A DNA stretch of 7,355 nucleotides from Candidatus Colwellbacteria bacterium GWA2_46_10 (GTDB lineage: Bacteria; Patescibacteriota; Minisyncoccia; UBA6257; Colwellbacteraceae): contig MHIS01000001.1 of the NCBI GenBank assembly GCA_001817635.1, positions 1,055 through 8,409 of the forward strand. Direction: 5' to 3'. Shown here piece after piece: positions 4,870 through 7,355 of the stretch. A program made the translations under genes and the position numbers. How positions within the stretch are numbered: position 1 is the stretch's first letter; the number at the start of each line of letters is the position of its first letter. The notes beneath the pieces are model-generated. The model was not told the DNA's origin, searched no databases, and worked only from the letters and a program-made list of their open reading frames with translations.

Positions 4870-6117
4870 CTAGAGAGATTCTTTGAGTACTTGAGTGGCT
4901 TTTTGCAGTTGGGCGTCTGTCCCATCCAGAATATCTTCCTCGCCCTGCTCGACGATTACATCGGGCGTTATGCCCAGCCCTTCTATGAGGTTACCGTCCG
5001 GAAGAAGCCAGTTGGCGACGGTTACCTTGATACTTGAACCTCCAGTTAAGTAATCGAGCTGTTGGACGGTTCCCTTGCCGAAAGTCTGGGTACCGACAAG
5101 TTTGGCTCCTCGGTGGAACTTGATGGCTCCAGCGAGAATCTCTGAAGCAGAGGCTGATCCTTTGTTGACTAGAACGACCATAGGGATGTTGTCGAATATG
5201 CCCGAGCCGGATGAGTAAAATTCTTCTTTTTCTCCGGAGCTGAAAAGTTCGGTCACCACCAATTTGTCTTCGCCAATAAACCAACCAGCGGCGTCTATCC
5301 CTACGTCCAAAAACCCTCCGGGGTTATTGCGCAGATCCAAAACCACACCGTTGATCTTGGTAAAGGCGTATTTGAACATTTCGCTGTAGAAAAGGATCGG
5401 GGTGTTGGCGCTGAAGTTGTAGATTCTGATGTAGAGCAGGTTATCTTCTATAATCTTGCTTTGAATTGAAGGCACTTCAATATTGTCACGGACAATAGTC
5501 ACATCCTTGTTCGCGGCCTGGCCGTTGCTGCGTATCGTCAAAACCACGCTACTTCCTCTGGGTCCACGGATCTTTTTAACCGCTTCATCAATGCTGGTGT
5601 TTAAGGTTGATTCTCCATCTATGGCTACGATCGCATCCCCGGGAAGAAGACCCGCTTTTTCTCCAGGAGATCCGGCTAACGGGGCTATTACAACCAACTG
5701 CCCATTTTTTACGTCAATTTCAATTCCTATACCGGTGAAGTGGCCGCTGATATCTTCACTGAATCTTTGTGAATCTTCCGGTTTGAAGAAAATAGTGTTG
5801 GGATCGCCCAGAGCTTCGGTCAATCCTTTAACAGCTCCGTACACCAGATCTTTCTTATCAACTGTATCAAAACCAGGGTGTTTTTCCTTGAGCTCGTTCC
5901 ATACTTCCCAGAATATGGAAAAGTCCGCCTTGGGTTCGGATTCCGCGGGCTGTTCTATGCTAGAGAGCTCTTCGACGCTGATATTTACGGGCTTAGCGGT
6001 CCCCGCTTGATATCCGAGGCCGTAGGCACTGAGGGCAGTTACCAAAATTACTCCAAGAATGAGGAGAGCAAAAATACTGTTCCTGTTCAGCTTGCTTTTG
6101 ATGTGCTTTAAGGGCAT
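4870..6117 (-). CDS. S41-family C-terminal processing peptidase (CtpA-type), membrane-anchored
   Basis: This is a serine protease that trims or degrades extracytoplasmic proteins from their C-terminus using a Ser-Lys dyad. A basic N-tail and one membrane helix (about residues 15-38, ending AYGLGYQAG) anchor it with the catalytic part outside. A helical lead-in (about 65-120) is followed by a PDZ domain at about 125-200, with the substrate-binding loop around TGIGIEI (128-134) and the AGLLPGDAIVAIDG core (155-168). The S41 domain carries NNPGG (264-268), GSASASEILAGA (320-331) and GTQTFGKGTVQ (342-352). The predicted nucleophile is Ser323, the general base Lys348 and a supporting residue Gln352; the 25-residue Ser-Lys spacing matches family members. 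The 415-residue length is typical and the protein appears intact. It is first in a unit with rplI. Substrates are unknown; partners such as lipoprotein adaptors are not in the window. Confidence 0.95.
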   Translation of the reverse strand: MPLKHIKSKLNRNSIFALLILGVILVTALSAYGLGYQAGTAKPVNISVEELSSIEQPAESEPKADFSIFWEVWNELKEKHPGFDTVDKKDLVYGAVKGLTEALGDPNTIFFKPEDSQRFSEDISGHFTGIGIEIDVKNGQLVVIAPLAGSPGEKAGLLPGDAIVAIDGESTLNTSIDEAVKKIRGPRGSSVVLTIRSNGQAANKDVTIVRDNIEVPSIQSKIIEDNLLYIRIYNFSANTPILFYSEMFKYAFTKINGVVLDLRNNPGGFLDVGIDAAGWFIGEDKLVVTELFSSGEKEEFYSSGSGIFDNIPMVVLVNKGSASASEILAGAIKFHRGAKLVGTQTFGKGTVQQLDYLTGGSSIKVTVANWLLPDGNLIEGLGITPDVIVEQGEEDILDGTDAQLQKATQVLKESL

Positions 6118-6129
6118 TGATATCCCTGC

Positions 6130-6159
6130 ATTCTAACGTGGAGTCGGGTGCCTTTTCAA
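6130..6159 (-). promoter_or_regulatory. Promoter of the protease-rplI unit
   Basis: On the minus strand TTGAAA (6159-6154, five of six) is followed after 18 nt by TAGAAT (6135-6130, five of six). Transcription would start near 6123, about 6 nt before the ATG at 6117. An AGGGA that could act as a Shine-Dalgarno site (minus strand, 6127-6123) lies mostly upstream of that start point. Confidence 0.6.
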
Positions 6160-6181
6160 CCTAAGAGGCAAAAGATATGCT
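6153..6181 (+). promoter_or_regulatory. Putative promoter of the orf95-def-fmt operon
   Basis: TATGCT (6176-6181, four of six) lies exactly 7 nt before the ATG at 6188, with TTTTCA (6153-6158, four of six) 17 nt upstream. If real, the message begins at the start codon itself. Its -35 occupies the same base pairs as the -35 of the divergent protease promoter. The individual matches are modest, so this is a candidate only. Confidence 0.4.
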
Positions 6182-6187
6182 GTATGT

Positions 6188-6475
6188 ATGGAAGAGAATT
6201 CATACATGGAAGAGCTCAAGCGCCGCTCCGGCGAATCTAAAGTGTATTCGGAACATCAGTTGATGGGGCTTTTGATAGCGGAAGCTCTAGGAGATGAGGC
6301 TCACAAAGCTTTGTATATGAAACTCGCAAAGCGCTATAGTGCTGATACACTATTGAAGATCGCCAAAGATGTGTCGGAGAGAGAAGGGATAGAGAACAAA
6401 GGAGCCTATTTCATGAAGATCATTAGTGAAATGGGCATTTTGAAAAATGGAAAAGATCCTAAAGCTGGGAAATAA
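6188..6475 (+). CDS. Hypothetical protein, 95 aa, leading the def-fmt operon
   Basis: I do not recognise a named family. The product is soluble and charged, with no signal peptide, membrane helix or cysteine. It is probably all alpha-helical, with segments at about 22-33 (HQLMGLLIAEALGD), 36-48, 51-64 and 71-83. A stretch LKIAKDVSEREGIENKGAYF (about 56-75) has the look of a short helical bundle with an Asn-Lys-Gly turn. It overlaps the def start by 29 bases, which together with the shared strand supports real coding and co-translation. The start is uncertain: ATG 6188 fits the upstream -10-like box, but the sequence ATGGAAGAG is repeated 18 nt later, so Met7 (6206) is a second in-frame possibility. 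No Shine-Dalgarno site precedes either. A role tied to translation or nascent-chain handling would be guesswork from context. Confidence 0.75.
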   Translation: MEENSYMEELKRRSGESKVYSEHQLMGLLIAEALGDEAHKALYMKLAKRYSADTLLKIAKDVSEREGIENKGAYFMKIISEMGILKNGKDPKAGK

Positions 6476-6938
6476 AGAGGAGGAGAAGTTTTTGCGCAAA
6501 AAGGCGCAGAAGTTTGACTTTGGCAGATATTCTCCGGAGGAAGTGAGGGCTCTGGTGTCGCGTATGCGTAAAATTATGGAAGGGACTGACGGTATCGGAT
6601 TGGCGGGAAATCAAATCGGCTTGAGTGAGCGGGTATTTGTGGCGAGGTGGGACGATAAGTTCTACGCCGTCTTTAATCCAAAACTTTCTAAACCTTCTAG
6701 GGAAAAGGAAGAAATAGAAGAAGGGTGCTTGAGTATTCCGGGTAAGTATGGCGTGGTGAAACGCCCCGCAACTGTTCTCCTTACCGGACAGAATGCCAGC
6801 GGAAAGGAGGTAAAGATAAAGGCTTGGGATATGTTGGCCCGGATCTTTCAACACGAAGTAGATCACCTTGACGGGAAACTATACGTAGATCGTATGAGCA
6901 GATTCCAGAAACTTCAGTCAAGAGAACAAACAGAATGA
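6447..6938 (+). CDS. def: Peptide deformylase
   Basis: This metalloenzyme removes the formyl group from the N-terminal methionine of new proteins in the cytosol. All three family motifs are present: motif I as GIGLAGNQ (49-56, usually GIGLAAPQ, with Gln56 retained), motif II EGCLS (92-96, metal ligand Cys94) and motif III QHEVDHLDG (135-143, ligands His136 and His140, catalytic Glu137). The N-terminus (EKILKLGNKEEEKFLRKKA) aligns with the usual start of the family, which supports the ATG at 6447 despite its 29-base overlap with the preceding gene. The 163-residue length is normal. The motif I changes (A to G, P to N) lie at the substrate pocket edge and leave the metal centre intact. It overlaps fmt by ATGA, the classical def-fmt pairing of deformylation with formylation. 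Confidence 0.96.
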   Translation: MEKILKLGNKEEEKFLRKKAQKFDFGRYSPEEVRALVSRMRKIMEGTDGIGLAGNQIGLSERVFVARWDDKFYAVFNPKLSKPSREKEEIEEGCLSIPGKYGVVKRPATVLLTGQNASGKEVKIKAWDMLARIFQHEVDHLDGKLYVDRMSRFQKLQSREQTE

Positions 6939-7355
6939 AGTATGTATTTTTTGGCACTCCTGAGTTTGCGGGGATAATCCTAAGAGGTCTGATTGAAGCT
7001 GATATGCCGCCGGTGGCCGTTGTTTGCAATCCGGATAAGCCTGTAGGCAGGAAAAAGCTTATCACTCCTCCCATTACCAAACAGATCGCTGAGCAAGAGG
7101 GCATCAAGGTATTTCAGCCTAAAACTAAGAAAGATCTTGTTGCTCTATCCCCTTCCCTCTCGGAAATGGCTGATTTTGCGGTGGTAGCAGCCTATGCGAA
7201 GATTATTCCCCTAAAGGTAATTAATGGGTTTAAGTTGGGGATTATAGGCGTACATCCATCACTTCTTCCAAAATTCAGAGGTCCCTCCCCTATCCAGTCG
7301 GTTATTCTGTCTGGAAAGTTGGAAACGGGCACCACTTTGTTTATGCTAGATCAGG
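6935..7355 (+). CDS. fmt: Methionyl-tRNA formyltransferase, N-terminal part (cut by window end)
   Basis: This enzyme formylates initiator Met-tRNA using 10-formyltetrahydrofolate. The visible 140 codons cover most of the N-terminal Rossmann-like catalytic domain: MKYVFFGTPEFAG at the start, PDKPVGRKK (33-41, the Fmt-specific loop region), VVAAYAKIIP (83-92), and the folate/catalytic signature region GVHPSLLPKFRGPSP (105-119), then TGTTLFMLD. The gene starts in the def stop codon (ATGA) with no Shine-Dalgarno site, so it is coupled to def. In the usual N-V-H-x-SLLP signature the first residue is Gly105 here (codon GGC at 7247-7249) while His107 is kept. That Asn is one of the three catalytic-centre residues of the formyltransferase fold. 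The catalytic Asp and the C-terminal tRNA-binding domain lie beyond the window, so integrity cannot be judged. Confidence 0.95.
   Translation, partial: MKYVFFGTPEFAGIILRGLIEADMPPVAVVCNPDKPVGRKKLITPPITKQIAEQEGIKVFQPKTKKDLVALSPSLSEMADFAVVAAYAKIIPLKVINGFKLGIIGVHPSLLPKFRGPSPIQSVILSGKLETGTTLFMLDQ

Noticed and set aside
78..7355. UGA recoded as Gly, as in some CPR phyla
   Set aside because: def ends at TGA exactly at the normal family C-terminus and overlaps fmt as ATGA. No gene needs an in-frame TGA read through.
1..7355. CRISPR arrays, insertion sequences, att sites or prophage genes
   Set aside because: No spaced direct repeats, transposase or integrase motifs, or terminal inverted repeats were seen. 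The gene content is housekeeping plus one exporter.

Overview
The window looks like a piece of a small, streamlined bacterial genome, most likely from the Candidate Phyla Radiation (Patescibacteria), with a Parcubacteria-type lineage as the best guess. This rests on the flavour of the proteins (an L27 starting [11 protein letters not shown], a HPSLLPKFRGPSP-type Fmt, and short membrane-anchor sequences of the AYGxGY type), tight gene packing, near absence of Shine-Dalgarno sequences, and promoters lying directly against start codons. The presence of L9 argues against the Microgenomates/WWE3 side of the radiation, where L9 is usually missing. Genes end in TAA, TAG and TGA and read normally in the standard code, so the UGA-recoding lineages are unlikely. 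The taxonomic call is an inference from sequence character, not a search result.

Layout. (1) Bases 78-3572, plus strand: a three-gene MacAB-type export operon consisting of a membrane-anchored adaptor with a very long helical hairpin, an ABC ATPase, and a MacB/FtsX-type permease. (2) Bases 3573-3960: a gene-sized stretch without credible protein coding. It carries a strong sigma70-like promoter, a GC-rich and heavily self-complementary body of about 310 nt, and an intrinsic terminator. I read this as an independently transcribed structured RNA of about 335 nt that I cannot assign to RNase P RNA, tmRNA, SRP RNA, 6S RNA or a tRNA. It is the most interesting part of the window. (3) Bases 3961-4424: a tiny single-pass membrane protein gene (minus) diverging from rpmA (ribosomal protein L27, plus), with overlapping promoters. 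(4) Bases 4417-6117, minus strand: an S41 C-terminal-processing protease followed without any gap by rplI (ribosomal protein L9), which ends tail-to-tail against rpmA. (5) Bases 6188-7355, plus strand: an unknown 95-residue protein, def (peptide deformylase) and the first 140 codons of fmt (methionyl-tRNA formyltransferase), all overlapping and probably translationally coupled.

Functionally, the window combines translation functions (L27, L9, and the formylation/deformylation pair Fmt-Def that starts and trims bacterial proteins) with envelope functions (an ABC exporter, a membrane-anchored processing protease and a small membrane peptide). Points of biological interest besides the RNA are a Gly in place of the family's catalytic-site Asn in Fmt, an oversized adaptor hairpin in a likely single-membrane cell, a shared membrane-anchor motif in two neighbouring proteins, and a consistent picture of leaderless or near-leaderless transcripts.
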